Notes under the pieces: generated by a model | Database searches by the model: none | What the model saw: the letters and a program-made list of their open reading frames with translations, nothing else | What the model was told of the DNA's origin: nothing | Translations under genes and position numbers: made by a program | NCBI GenBank assembly: GCA_007122045.1 | Contig: SKJM01000138.1 | Location: 1 to 5,799, forward strand | Direction of reading: 5' to 3' | Source of the DNA: Planctomycetales bacterium | GTDB taxonomy: Bacteria; Planctomycetota; Planctomycetia; Pirellulales; Thermoguttaceae | DNA length: 5,799 nt | Part shown: positions 1 to 5,713 of the stretch, one piece after another | Position numbering within the stretch: position 1 is the first letter of the stretch | Layout: every line of letters begins with the position of its first letter

Positions 1-358
1 CGATCCGGTCGAGCAGATTCTCGGCCACAATGCCGCCGGCAAGGCAAAGCACGTTCAGATCATTGTGCCGGCGGCTGAGTTCCGTGGTCAGCTCGTCGTG
101 GCAGGGGGCCGCCCGAACTCCCGCCACCTTGTTCGCCGCCATGCACATGCCCAACCCGCTGCCACAGACGAGGATGCCACGGTCGACCTCGCCGCCGGCG
201 ACCTTTCGGGCGACGAGTTCGGCGATGTCGGGATAGTCGCAGTCGCCATGGGCGTGCGTACCCACGTCCACCACCTCCTGCCCCAGCCGCGCAAGCAACT
301 CGACCAAGACGCCTCGCATCCGTACCCCACGATGATCGCTGCCGATGGCGATCCGCAT
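1..358 (-). CDS. rpiB: Ribose-5-phosphate isomerase B (partial, C-terminus beyond window)
   Basis: RpiB interconverts ribose 5-phosphate and ribulose 5-phosphate in the cytoplasmic pentose phosphate pathway. The 119 visible residues run uninterrupted from an ATG at 358 to the window edge; RpiB proteins are usually about 145-155 residues, so roughly the last 30 are missing. Family landmarks are in order: the MRIAIGSDHRG opening (residues 1-11), DYPDIAE (41-47), the catalytic-cysteine loop GILVCGSGLGM with Cys65, the AANKVAGVRA segment (74-83), and SRRHNDLNVLCL (95-106), whose His98 corresponds to the ring-opening histidine of the family. The usual 'DHAG' or 'DHGG' reads DHRG here, and CGTG reads CGSG; both are mild variants. 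A GAGGG ribosome-binding site lies about 9 nt before the ATG. The gene is transcribed away from the divergent dus gene. Identification is very secure; RpiB-family sugar isomerases such as LacA/LacB are the only real alternative. Confidence 0.95.
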   Translation of the reverse strand, partial: MRIAIGSDHRGVRMRGVLVELLARLGQEVVDVGTHAHGDCDYPDIAELVARKVAGGEVDRGILVCGSGLGMCMAANKVAGVRAAPCHDELTTELSRRHNDLNVLCLAGGIVAENLLDRI

Positions 359-402
359 ATTCGGCACCCTCAGAAATCAGAAATGTCTCACAACGCAGCC
401 GG

Positions 403-431
403 ATTTTACTGGATCGAGCCCCGGACGGCAA
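403..431 (-). promoter_or_regulatory. Candidate sigma70-type promoter of rpiB
   Basis: On the minus strand, TTGCCG (426-431; 4/6 to the -35 consensus) and TAAAAT (403-408; 5/6 to the -10 consensus) are separated by exactly 17 nt. The predicted transcript would start near 396, giving an untranslated leader of about 38 nt before the rpiB ATG at 358. It is the best promoter match in the divergent rpiB/dus interval. Assignment is by motif and position only. Confidence 0.55.
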
Positions 432-518
432 TGCCCCCCCGTCATAGGTAAGGTATTTCCTCACTTAGGCTGGCATGAACGCCGCGGTCCGACTCGTTCC
501 GACCGGCAAGAATGTCCA

Positions 519-1541
519 ATGACCATGCATGATCAAACCAAAACGCTTCCACCGTTCCCGCCGCTGGCTTTCGGGCCGGTGGAAATAGGCTTTCCTGTGG
601 TGCAGGCGGCACTTGCGGGCTACAGCGACTGGCCCATGAGGCTGGTGGCATCGCGGCTGGGGGCGCCGTTTACCTACTCCCAGGCAATGCTGGCCCGGTT
701 CGTCGTACAGATTGCGCGGGGTCGGCGCGCCGGACGGCTCGTCCGCCCGACAGGCGAGGGAGCGCTGGGCGGCGCCCAACTGATGGGCGGCGACGACGAG
801 GAGCTGGGCGCGGCCGCCTGCTGGCTGGCCGGGACCGGTTTTCACGCCGTCGACGTCAACCTCGCCTGCCCGGTGAAGAAGGTGCTGGGCAGGCGCCGCG
901 GCGGGCACTTGATGGGCCGGCCCGGCGCGGCCGTTGAGATCGTCGCCCGCCTTCGCGACGCCCTCCCGCCGGCGGTGCCGGTCACGGTGAAAATGCGCCG
1001 CGGACTGGACGATTCGACCGAAAGCCGCGATGCCTTCTTCACCATCCTCGACGGCGTGCTCCGCTCCGGGGCCGCGGCGGTGACCGTCCACGGGCGAACG
1101 GTGCGGCAGCGGTACGAGGGAAGCAGTTCCTGGCAGTTTCTGCGCGAGGTGAAGCGGCACGCCGGCGGCGCCGTCGTTCTGGGCAGCGGCGACCTGTTCA
1201 CCGCCGCCGACTGCCTCGAAATGCTCCGCCGTACGGGCGTCGACGGCGTGGCGGTCGCCCGGGGGGCGATCGGCAATCCGTGGATTTTCCGGCAGATACG
1301 GGCCCTCGCTTCCGGGGAGCCCTGTCCGCAGCCGTCGCTCGGCGAACAGCGCGAGGTCATGGTCGAACACTACCGCCTGGCCGAGGAAACGTACGGACCG
1401 AGGCGCACGGGACCGATCATGCGGAAGTTCGGCATCCACTACGCCCGGCTGCACCCGCAAGCCGCGGAAGTGCGCGAGGCGTTCATCCAGGTCCGCTGCC
1501 AAGACGATTGGCGGCGCGTGCTGGAACAGTGGTACGGCTGA
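519..1541 (+). CDS. dus: tRNA-dihydrouridine synthase (Dus family, DusB-like)
   Basis: This is a flavoenzyme that reduces specific uridines in tRNA to dihydrouridine, using FMN and NADPH in the cytoplasm. The protein is 340 residues, normal for the family. A TIM-barrel order of motifs is visible: the FMN-site opening QAALAGYSDWPMR (29-41), GGAQLMGGDDEEL (84-96), the active-site loop VNLACPVKKV with catalytic Cys117, VTVKMRRG with Lys158, VTVHGRT with His191, then the phosphate-binding segments VLGSGDLFTAADC and VARGAIGNPWIF. The usual 'APM.G' opening is 'AALAG' here. I place the start at ATG 519 because it precedes the first conserved residues by a normal distance; ATG 525 is equally possible. 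The frame stays open back to 345, but that extension would overlap rpiB antisense and has no family resemblance. No clear Shine-Dalgarno sequence precedes either ATG. The exact target uridine cannot be told from sequence. Confidence 0.93.
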   Translation: MTMHDQTKTLPPFPPLAFGPVEIGFPVVQAALAGYSDWPMRLVASRLGAPFTYSQAMLARFVVQIARGRRAGRLVRPTGEGALGGAQLMGGDDEELGAAACWLAGTGFHAVDVNLACPVKKVLGRRRGGHLMGRPGAAVEIVARLRDALPPAVPVTVKMRRGLDDSTESRDAFFTILDGVLRSGAAAVTVHGRTVRQRYEGSSSWQFLREVKRHAGGAVVLGSGDLFTAADCLEMLRRTGVDGVAVARGAIGNPWIFRQIRALASGEPCPQPSLGEQREVMVEHYRLAEETYGPRRTGPIMRKFGIHYARLHPQAAEVREAFIQVRCQDDWRRVLEQWYG

Positions 1542-1562
1542 CCGGCGGATGCTTCGCGTATG

Positions 1563-1608
1563 TCTTGAATTCGCGGGGCAAGTTCCAGAGTTCCCCGCCA
1601 ATTCAGGG
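1563..1608 (+). terminator. Long hairpin after dus, possible terminator or mRNA 3' end
   Basis: The arms 1566-1578 (TGAATTCGCGGGG) and 1593-1605 (CCCCGCCAATTCA) pair at 12 of 13 positions with a single C/C mismatch and a 14-nt loop. Three further outer pairs (one C-G, two G-T) extend the stem to 1563/1608. The structure begins about 20 nt after the dus stop codon and ends before the promoter of the next gene. No T-run follows it, so it is not a classical intrinsic terminator. It may stabilise the mRNA 3' end, or terminate without a U-tract. Confidence 0.5.
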
Positions 1609-1625
1609 TACACGCAGATCGGCGC

Positions 1626-1655
1626 TTGACAACGGCCCTTTGCCGGGTCTACACT
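1626..1655 (+). promoter_or_regulatory. Strong sigma70-type promoter of the PQQ-like gene
   Basis: A perfect -35 hexamer TTGACA (1626-1631) is followed after 18 nt by TACACT (1650-1655; 4/6 to the -10 consensus). Transcription would begin near 1662, giving a leader of about 34 nt before the ATG at 1696. The spacer contains a small inverted repeat, CGGC-CCTTT-GCCG (1633-1645). The promoter lies after the dus hairpin, so the propeller gene is probably transcribed independently of dus. Confidence 0.65.
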
Positions 1656-1695
1656 GGCCCAAATCGAGATTCCTTTTTTCCCGCAGAGAGGCACC

Positions 1696-3015
1696 ATGAC
1701 GAGTCATTTCAAGCTATCGGGAACCGGTGGGTTCCTCGCCGGCGCGCTGGCGCTGGCCGCGGCCCTGCCGGTGGCGGCCACCCCGCTGGGGGCAGCCGAC
1801 GCCTGGTCCATATTCCGGGGATCTTCGCAGCACGGCGCCACCGAGGCGAGCGACCTGCCGCTTACCTGGAGCGAGGAGCACAACGTGGTTTGGAAGACGC
1901 CCATTTCGCACCGCGGCTGGTCGACGCCGGTGGTGGGCGGCGGCCAGATCTGGCTGACCACCGCCACCGAGGACGGCCACGAGATGTTCGTCTACGGCGT
2001 GGACCTCGCCGGCGGCGAGGTGCGGCACCGGGCCCGGCTGTTCTACAACGAGGAGCCCGAGCCGCTCGGCAACCCGGTCAACCGCTACGCCTCGCCCACC
2101 GGCGCGCTGCGGCCCGGCCGCTTCTTCGCCCACTTCGGCAGCTACGGCACGGCGGCCATCGACACCGAAACGTTCGAGGTGCTCTGGCAGCGCCGCGACC
2201 TGCCGTGCCGCCATTTCCGCGGCCCCGGCTCCTCGGTCATCCTCGCCGGCGACAAGCTGATCCTGACCATGGACGGCATCGACGTGCAGTACCTGGCCGC
2301 ACTCGATACGCAGACCGGCAAAACCGCTTGGAAGACGCACCGCTCGACCCCGTGGCGCGACTACGACGCCGAGGGGAACATCCTCCTCGACGGCGACTAC
2401 CGCAAGGGTTACGGTACGCCGATCCTCTACGAGGTCGATGGCCGGCGGCAGTTGGCCAGCGTCGGCGCCATGGCGGCCTTCGGCTACGACCCCGACACCG
2501 GCGAAGAGCTGTGGACGGTCACCTTCAACGGCTACAACGCCGCGTCCAGCCCGGTGCTGGCCGCCGGCCGGGTGATCGTCAACACCAGCCACCCCAGCCC
2601 CACGTTGTTGGCCGTCGATCCGACCGGCCGCGGCGACGTGACCGAGACGCACGTCGCCTGGCGATACGACCGGGGCGTTCCCATCATGCCCTCGCCCGTG
2701 GTGGTCGATGATGAACTGATCATCTTCATCAACGACGGCGGGGTGGCCACGTGCCTCGACGCGGCGACGGGCGAGGAAGTGTGGAAACGGCGGATCGGCG
2801 GCAACTACACCGCCTCGCCCCTGGTGGCCGACGGGCGCGTGTACTTTTTCAGCAACACCGGCAGGTCGGTCGTCGTGGCCGCCGACCGCGAGTTTCAGGT
2901 ATTGGCGCAGAACGAGCTGGACGGCGGCTTCATGGCCTCGCCCGTCGCCCTCGGCGACCGCACGCTGATCCTCCGCAGCCGAACGCACCTGTACCGCATC
3001 GAGGAGCGGCCGTAA
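1696..3015 (+). CDS. Exported PQQ/BamB-like beta-propeller protein
   Basis: This 439-residue protein looks like a secreted beta-propeller of the PQQ-binding-like repeat superfamily, abundant in planctomycetes. The N-terminus is a signal peptide: a short polar start with Lys6, a hydrophobic core at about residues 12-28, and a likely cleavage near Ala33-Ala34. The mature part opens with WSIFRG (37-42), a hallmark of this planctomycetal group. Blade motifs of the form 'D..TG...W' recur: AIDTETFEVLW (154-164), ALDTQTGKTAW (202-212), YDPDTGEELW (264-273) and CLDAATGEEVW (353-363), with more divergent copies near 101-110 and 306-322, so six to eight blades are likely. A GAGAGG ribosome-binding site (1686-1691) ends 4 nt before the ATG. 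No quinoprotein dehydrogenase active site or haem motif CxxCH is present, so it is more likely a binding or scaffold protein than an enzyme. Its ligand and partner are unknown. Confidence 0.88.
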   Translation: MTSHFKLSGTGGFLAGALALAAALPVAATPLGAADAWSIFRGSSQHGATEASDLPLTWSEEHNVVWKTPISHRGWSTPVVGGGQIWLTTATEDGHEMFVYGVDLAGGEVRHRARLFYNEEPEPLGNPVNRYASPTGALRPGRFFAHFGSYGTAAIDTETFEVLWQRRDLPCRHFRGPGSSVILAGDKLILTMDGIDVQYLAALDTQTGKTAWKTHRSTPWRDYDAEGNILLDGDYRKGYGTPILYEVDGRRQLASVGAMAAFGYDPDTGEELWTVTFNGYNAASSPVLAAGRVIVNTSHPSPTLLAVDPTGRGDVTETHVAWRYDRGVPIMPSPVVVDDELIIFINDGGVATCLDAATGEEVWKRRIGGNYTASPLVADGRVYFFSNTGRSVVVAADREFQVLAQNELDGGFMASPVALGDRTLILRSRTHLYRIEERP

Positions 3016-3053
3016 AAAAGCGGCCATAGACAGGCAGCCACACCCAAGAAAAG

Positions 3054-3152
3054 GGCTCTTCCGTTTCTAGGTGCAGGCCGCTCTAATGTAGTAGGCACAC
3101 GCCGTTGTGCCGTTCCCAAGCAAAGCAGTCTGCGCCTAGAAACGGAAGAGCC
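3054..3152 (+). repeat. 23-bp near-perfect inverted repeat enclosing 53 nt; sequesters the downstream ribosome-binding site
   Basis: Arms 3054-3076 and 3130-3152 are complementary over 23 positions: 22 Watson-Crick pairs and one G-T pair (3072/3134). Two further pairs, 3077/3129 (G-T) and 3078/3128, extend the stem inward. The 53-nt interior holds its own small hairpin, GGCACA (3094-3099) with TGTGCC (3106-3111). The right arm contains GGAAGAG (3144-3150), the ribosome-binding site 7 nt before the ATG at 3158; its partner CTCTTCC (3056-3062) is in the left arm. RNA reading through from the propeller gene would therefore bury this site in a long stem. There is no T-run after the stem and no obvious target-site duplication. 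It could be a regulatory leader, a terminator-like barrier, or a small foldback/MITE relic. Confidence 0.85.
3059..3087 (+). promoter_or_regulatory. Weak candidate promoter inside the inverted repeat
   Basis: TCTAAT (3082-3087) matches the -10 consensus at 5/6, and TTCCGT lies 17 nt upstream at 3059-3064 but matches the -35 at only 2/6. If used, transcription would start near 3094, downstream of the left arm. Such RNA would lack the strand that masks the ribosome-binding site of the 3158 gene. The -35 match is poor, so this is tentative. Confidence 0.25.
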
Positions 3153-3157
3153 ACCCC

Positions 3158-3622
3158 ATGCAATGTTTCAACTGTCGCAAGGACATTCCCGACGACGCCA
3201 AAGCCTGCAAGTTCTGTGAAGCGCCGGTGGAAGACCCGCCCACCGACGAGGAGATGGAGCTTGTTGCGGGCCTTCTCGATTCGATGGACCCGGAGTTGCA
3301 AAGCGCCATCCGGGCCGCTGCCACGAACTCGGCCACGGCCGAGGAGTTCGCCAATCGCATGATGATAGGCGACTGCCCGACTTGCGCAAGCGACGACGTG
3401 GGCGACTGCGGCGAGGACCCCGAGATCGAGCATCCGTGCCTGGGCCGGTGCTACGAGTGCGGGCAACTCTGGTGCCTCGATTGCGGCGAACTGTTGGACC
3501 CGGGCGCCGTGGAGTGCCCGCACGAGGCGATCTGTGCCGCGTGTGAACTCGAGGAGGCGTGCGAAACGTTCCCCGGCGACTGCGCCACCATTTTGCAGTG
3601 GCAGGCCGGGAGGGAGGGGTAG
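3158..3622 (+). CDS. Small acidic cysteine-rich protein with two zinc-ribbon-like modules
   Basis: The product is 154 residues with 17 cysteines (about 11%) and many Asp/Glu. The N-terminal module is a classic zinc ribbon: two CxxC knuckles at Cys3/Cys6 and Cys17/Cys20, in the context MQCFNC and ACKFC, resembling the short zinc-ribbon domains fused to many bacterial proteins. A middle region (about 25-70) is helical and acidic without cysteines. A second cluster follows: CPTC (73-76), Cys84, Cys94, CYEC (98-101), CLDC (106-109), then Cys120, CAAC (126-129), Cys135 and Cys142, enough for two more metal sites. No signal peptide or membrane segment is seen, so it is probably cytoplasmic. The start is fixed by GGAAGAG 7 nt upstream. 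It is convergent with the oxidoreductase gene, with 7 nt between their stop codons. I do not recognise a named function; metal-dependent binding to protein or nucleic acid is the likeliest general role. Confidence 0.85.
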   Translation: MQCFNCRKDIPDDAKACKFCEAPVEDPPTDEEMELVAGLLDSMDPELQSAIRAAATNSATAEEFANRMMIGDCPTCASDDVGDCGEDPEIEHPCLGRCYECGQLWCLDCGELLDPGAVECPHEAICAACELEEACETFPGDCATILQWQAGREG

Positions 3623-3629
3623 TTCGGCC

Positions 3630-4982
3630 CTACAGTTCCGTCCACTGCCCCGCGTTGGGCACCGGGTAGAAGCCGTCCTCGTCGGGCAGCACCGGCGGCG
3701 GCGAATCGTCGGTCATCGTGTCGGTGTAGTCGCACCACTGGAAGTCCGACGCCATCGCCTCGTCCCAGGTGACCCGTTGCCCGGAGTGGATGGCCGCGCG
3801 GGCCATGATGTCGGCCAGGTTCGACAGGGCCGCGTGCTTGCATTCGTTCAGCGGCCGGTCGTGGCGGATGGCGCCGACGAGCAACTGCCAGGTGGCGTCC
3901 CAGGGGCTCACCGGATCGTCCGGGGCGCTCCACGCGATATTGTCCTTCTCGATCCGCTGGTCTTTGAAAATGTGCACCTCGTCGCGGTGCACCCGGCCGG
4001 AGAACTGGGCCGCGCACTTCGTACCGTGCACGTAGGTGGCGAAGTCGCTGTAGGTGTTGCTGATGTACCGGGCGTCGTCGGTGCCCTTGGTGCCGTCGGG
4101 AAAGGTGAACTCGACGTGGTACGAATCGAGGACCTGCGAGCGGTTGCGGTGGTCGGGATTCCGCCCGCCCATGCCGAACGCCGTCACCGGCCACTGGTCC
4201 TTCAGCCAGCACACTTCGTCGATCTGGTGGATGTTCATCTCGGCGAACAGCCCGCCGGAAACCCAGTGGAAGTGGACGAAGCGGCGAATCTGCCAGTGCA
4301 GTTCGCTGATGGTTTCGGGCCGGGCCGGCAGGGTGAACGTCGGTTCGAGGCGGTAGGCGCGGATGAGTTGGATGTCGCCCAGTTCGCCGTCGCGAATCCG
4401 CTGGATCAGTTCCTGCCGGCCGCGGCTGTGCCGGCACATCAGCCCGGCCGCCACCTTCACGTTCTTCCGCTCGGCCTCTTCGCCGGCCTGGAGAACCCGC
4501 CGCACGGCCGGCGGGTCGGTCGCGAACGACTTTTCCATGAACACGTTCACGCCCTTGCTGACCGCGTATTCGAGTTGGACGGGCCGCCAGGCGGTGTGGC
4601 CGGTGAGCATGGCCACGTCGCCGGGGCGGAGGCAGTCGATGGCCTGCTTGTAGGCGTCGAAACCGAGGAACTGCCGCTCCGCGGGGGCATCGACCTGGTC
4701 GGGAAACCGGGAGGCGAGCACCTTTTCCGAGCCTTCAAGCCGGTCGGCGAACAGGTCGGCCATGGCATACAGCTTGATGGGCCCCATGTCGGCCGTATTG
4801 AAGGCGTTCACCACGGCGCCGCGCCCGCGGCCGCCGCACCCGATCAACGCCAGGCGGATGGTGTTGTCCTCGGCCGCGTGCACCCGCGGAACGGCCGCGG
4901 CCGCCAGGGCCGAGCCGGCCGCCGCCGCGCCGCTGCGCTGGAGAAACCGCCGACGGGAAGTAGGGGTGGCTGGGGTCGTCAT
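3630..4982 (-). CDS. Tat-exported Gfo/Idh/MocA family oxidoreductase
   Basis: This 450-residue protein belongs to the NAD(P)-dependent Gfo/Idh/MocA sugar oxidoreductase superfamily. It starts with a twin-arginine signal, SRRRFLQRSG (9-18), followed by an alanine-rich hydrophobic stretch and a likely cleavage near HAA (35-37). The Rossmann nucleotide site is IRLALIGCGGRGRG (42-55). The usual 'EKP' active-site motif is MEKSFATDP (149-157), keeping Lys151 but replacing Pro with Ser. The C-terminal substrate domain has GGLFAEMNIHQIDEVCWL (243-260), where His252 and Asp255 correspond to the conserved 'H..D' pair. AGGAG (4991-4995, minus strand) lies 8 nt before the ATG. Family members act on sugars, inositols and glycosides, and some planctomycetal ones carry tightly bound cofactor for export; the substrate here is unknown. 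It has its own promoter, so it is probably monocistronic. Length and motif order are normal. Confidence 0.92.
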   Translation of the reverse strand: MTTPATPTSRRRFLQRSGAAAAGSALAAAAVPRVHAAEDNTIRLALIGCGGRGRGAVVNAFNTADMGPIKLYAMADLFADRLEGSEKVLASRFPDQVDAPAERQFLGFDAYKQAIDCLRPGDVAMLTGHTAWRPVQLEYAVSKGVNVFMEKSFATDPPAVRRVLQAGEEAERKNVKVAAGLMCRHSRGRQELIQRIRDGELGDIQLIRAYRLEPTFTLPARPETISELHWQIRRFVHFHWVSGGLFAEMNIHQIDEVCWLKDQWPVTAFGMGGRNPDHRNRSQVLDSYHVEFTFPDGTKGTDDARYISNTYSDFATYVHGTKCAAQFSGRVHRDEVHIFKDQRIEKDNIAWSAPDDPVSPWDATWQLLVGAIRHDRPLNECKHAALSNLADIMARAAIHSGQRVTWDEAMASDFQWCDYTDTMTDDSPPPVLPDEDGFYPVPNAGQWTEL

Positions 4983-5050
4983 GCGAAGGTCTCCTGGTTC
5001 GGGTGGGACCGGTCACGGAAGATGGAGGGCCGGTGTGGGGACTCCGGCAT

Positions 5051-5080
5051 ATTGTAGACCTCGACGGCCGAGGTCCGCAA
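5051..5080 (-). promoter_or_regulatory. Promoter of the oxidoreductase gene with a palindrome filling the spacer
   Basis: On the minus strand TTGCGG (5075-5080; 3/6) and TACAAT (5051-5056; 5/6) are 18 nt apart. Transcription would begin near 5044, giving a leader of about 62 nt. The spacer is occupied by a perfect inverted repeat, GACCTCG-ACGGC-CGAGGTC in plus-strand reading (5057-5075), with 7-nt arms and a 5-nt centre. This position is typical of a repressor operator or a MerR-type activator site, both of which act between -35 and -10. No regulator gene is visible in the window. Confidence 0.5.
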
Positions 5081-5144
5081 GCGCCCCGGCGGGTGGGTCG
5101 TCCGCCACTCCCTGCCGGTTTTCCTATCGGTCGATCGACGTCGC

Positions 5145-5220
5145 TCACGGATAGAGTACGCGAATAGGTGGGGCATTTAGCGCGCGCAGCCCTTCCCAGG
5201 TCCATTTCCCTTCTATCCAC
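5145..5220 (-). other. Possible second coding remnant fused to the transposase fragment
   Basis: Immediately after the transposase similarity ends, a different minus-strand frame reads plausibly as a protein C-terminus: LWIEGKWTWEGLRAL, then NAPPIRVLYP and a TGA stop at 5145-5147. It has no start of its own. It may be the tail of another decayed gene joined to the RAYT fragment by a deletion. I do not recognise the family, and a chance open stretch of this length is quite possible. Confidence 0.2.
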
Positions 5221-5322
5221 AGCGTAATCCTCGTCCTTCTCGAACAAGGTCATCCGCGCATTGGAGCGGTTCAGGATATGGTAAACCAGACCGCCTTCCA
5301 TAGAACAGGCACGGCGAGGCAT
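5221..5322 (-). pseudogene. Truncated RAYT / REP-associated tyrosine transposase (N-terminal fragment)
   Basis: From an ATG at 5322 the minus strand encodes about 34 residues with the hallmark start of REP-associated tyrosine transposases: MPRRACSMEGG, then LVYHILNRSNARMTLF and EKDEDYA. These single-strand transposases (Y1_Tnp family, related to IS200/IS605 TnpA) are normally about 200-300 residues. Here similarity stops after residue 34, and the HUH metal-binding motif and catalytic tyrosine of the family are absent. The frame stays open past this point, but the later sequence is unlike the family and runs into the oxidoreductase gene, so I treat the remnant as dead. It lies upstream of the oxidoreductase promoter, which suggests an old insertion followed by deletion. 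Confidence 0.7.
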
Positions 5323-5522
5323 GGTCCCGTTATACCGCAAGCCACCACGAGACGTCCACCAGAAAAAGACTCCCGTCCCCTTCCTCAGTGGCCCGTTTTT
5401 TTCGCCTTCCAATCCGGCGTCCGATCTGCTAAACTTGGATATCTATACATCCGTCCACTTCCGGGCCGACCCGAACGGGACTTGCCATACGACGAAATCA
5501 AAAAGGCAGCGCCGCGATCACG
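5323..5522. other. Intergenic stretch of about 200 nt, no gene seen
   Basis: Codon-position GC bias is lost here on both strands. A short AT-richer patch around 5429-5450 includes TATACA (5444-5449), a possible -10 element for the reading frame beginning at 5523, but I find no convincing -35 at the right distance. A plus-strand run of seven T (5395-5401) is not preceded by a stable hairpin. A G-rich segment on the minus strand (about 5364-5383) next to the RAYT fragment could be a worn REP-type element, but no clear palindrome survives. Confidence 0.4.
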
Positions 5523-5711
5523 GTGTCAAACTCCGCAGCCCTCGCGCTGCAAGATGCCGGGTTGCCTGCCCGAAAGGGCGGCGCCGTCGGCCAGTCGGCT
5601 TGGGTCCCCGAAGACGTCGACTTCTACAAGGTGCCCGAGGCGGTGCGCCAAGCCGTGGCCGAACGGTCGATTGTTCCGGCGGCCCAGCCGGGGGGTGGAA
5701 GCGGGGGGTGA
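5523..5711 (+). CDS. Small hypothetical protein, 62 residues, C-terminal GGGSGG
   Basis: A GTG-started frame encodes 62 residues. Support comes from strong G/C preference in third positions from about codon 12 onward, most clearly in the segment VPEDVDFYKVPEAVRQAVAE (residues 28-47), which reads like real, helix-forming protein. The frame is also open upstream to a TAA at 5430-5432, but that part lacks the third-position bias, so a start near 5523 or a 3' fragment of a broken gene are both possible. No strong ribosome-binding site precedes the GTG. The protein has no signal peptide, membrane segment or cysteine. It ends in a flexible Gly-Ser tail. I do not recognise a family and assign no function. 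Confidence 0.4.
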   Translation: MSNSAALALQDAGLPARKGGAVGQSAWVPEDVDFYKVPEAVRQAVAERSIVPAAQPGGGSGG

Positions 5712-5713
5712 GT

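Noticed and set aside
345..518. N-terminal extension of the Dus reading frame to an ATG at 345
   Set aside because: It would overlap the start of rpiB in antisense, its residues have no Dus resemblance, and a normal-length Dus begins at 519.
465..1697. Long minus-strand open frame opposite dus (410 codons)
   Set aside because: It mirrors a well-supported Dus gene, its translation is low-complexity Arg/Ala/Gly/His-rich, and such antisense frames are expected in GC-rich coding DNA.
3008..3025. Small hairpin GGCCG/CGGCC around the propeller stop codon as a terminator
   Set aside because: The stem is only 5 bp with an 8-nt A-rich loop and no T-run follows.
1714..3027. Long minus-strand open frame opposite the beta-propeller gene (437 codons)
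   Set aside because: It is a shadow of a gene with clear signal peptide and blade motifs on the plus strand; no domain is recognisable in it.
3534..5057. 507-codon plus-strand frame opposite the oxidoreductase gene
   Set aside because: The minus strand has Tat, Rossmann and catalytic motifs. The plus frame is repetitive Gly/Val/His/Arg-rich sequence and overlaps the end of the zinc-ribbon gene.
4735..5412. Single 225-codon minus-strand gene spanning the transposase fragment and the oxidoreductase start
   Set aside because: Only about 34 residues resemble a transposase. The rest crosses the oxidoreductase promoter and its coding region out of frame.
5523..5711. The 62-residue frame as a Pup or UBact ubiquitin-like modifier
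   Set aside because: Length is similar, but those proteins are highly charged and end in GGQ/GGE or a similar motif; no proteasome or ligase gene is present here.
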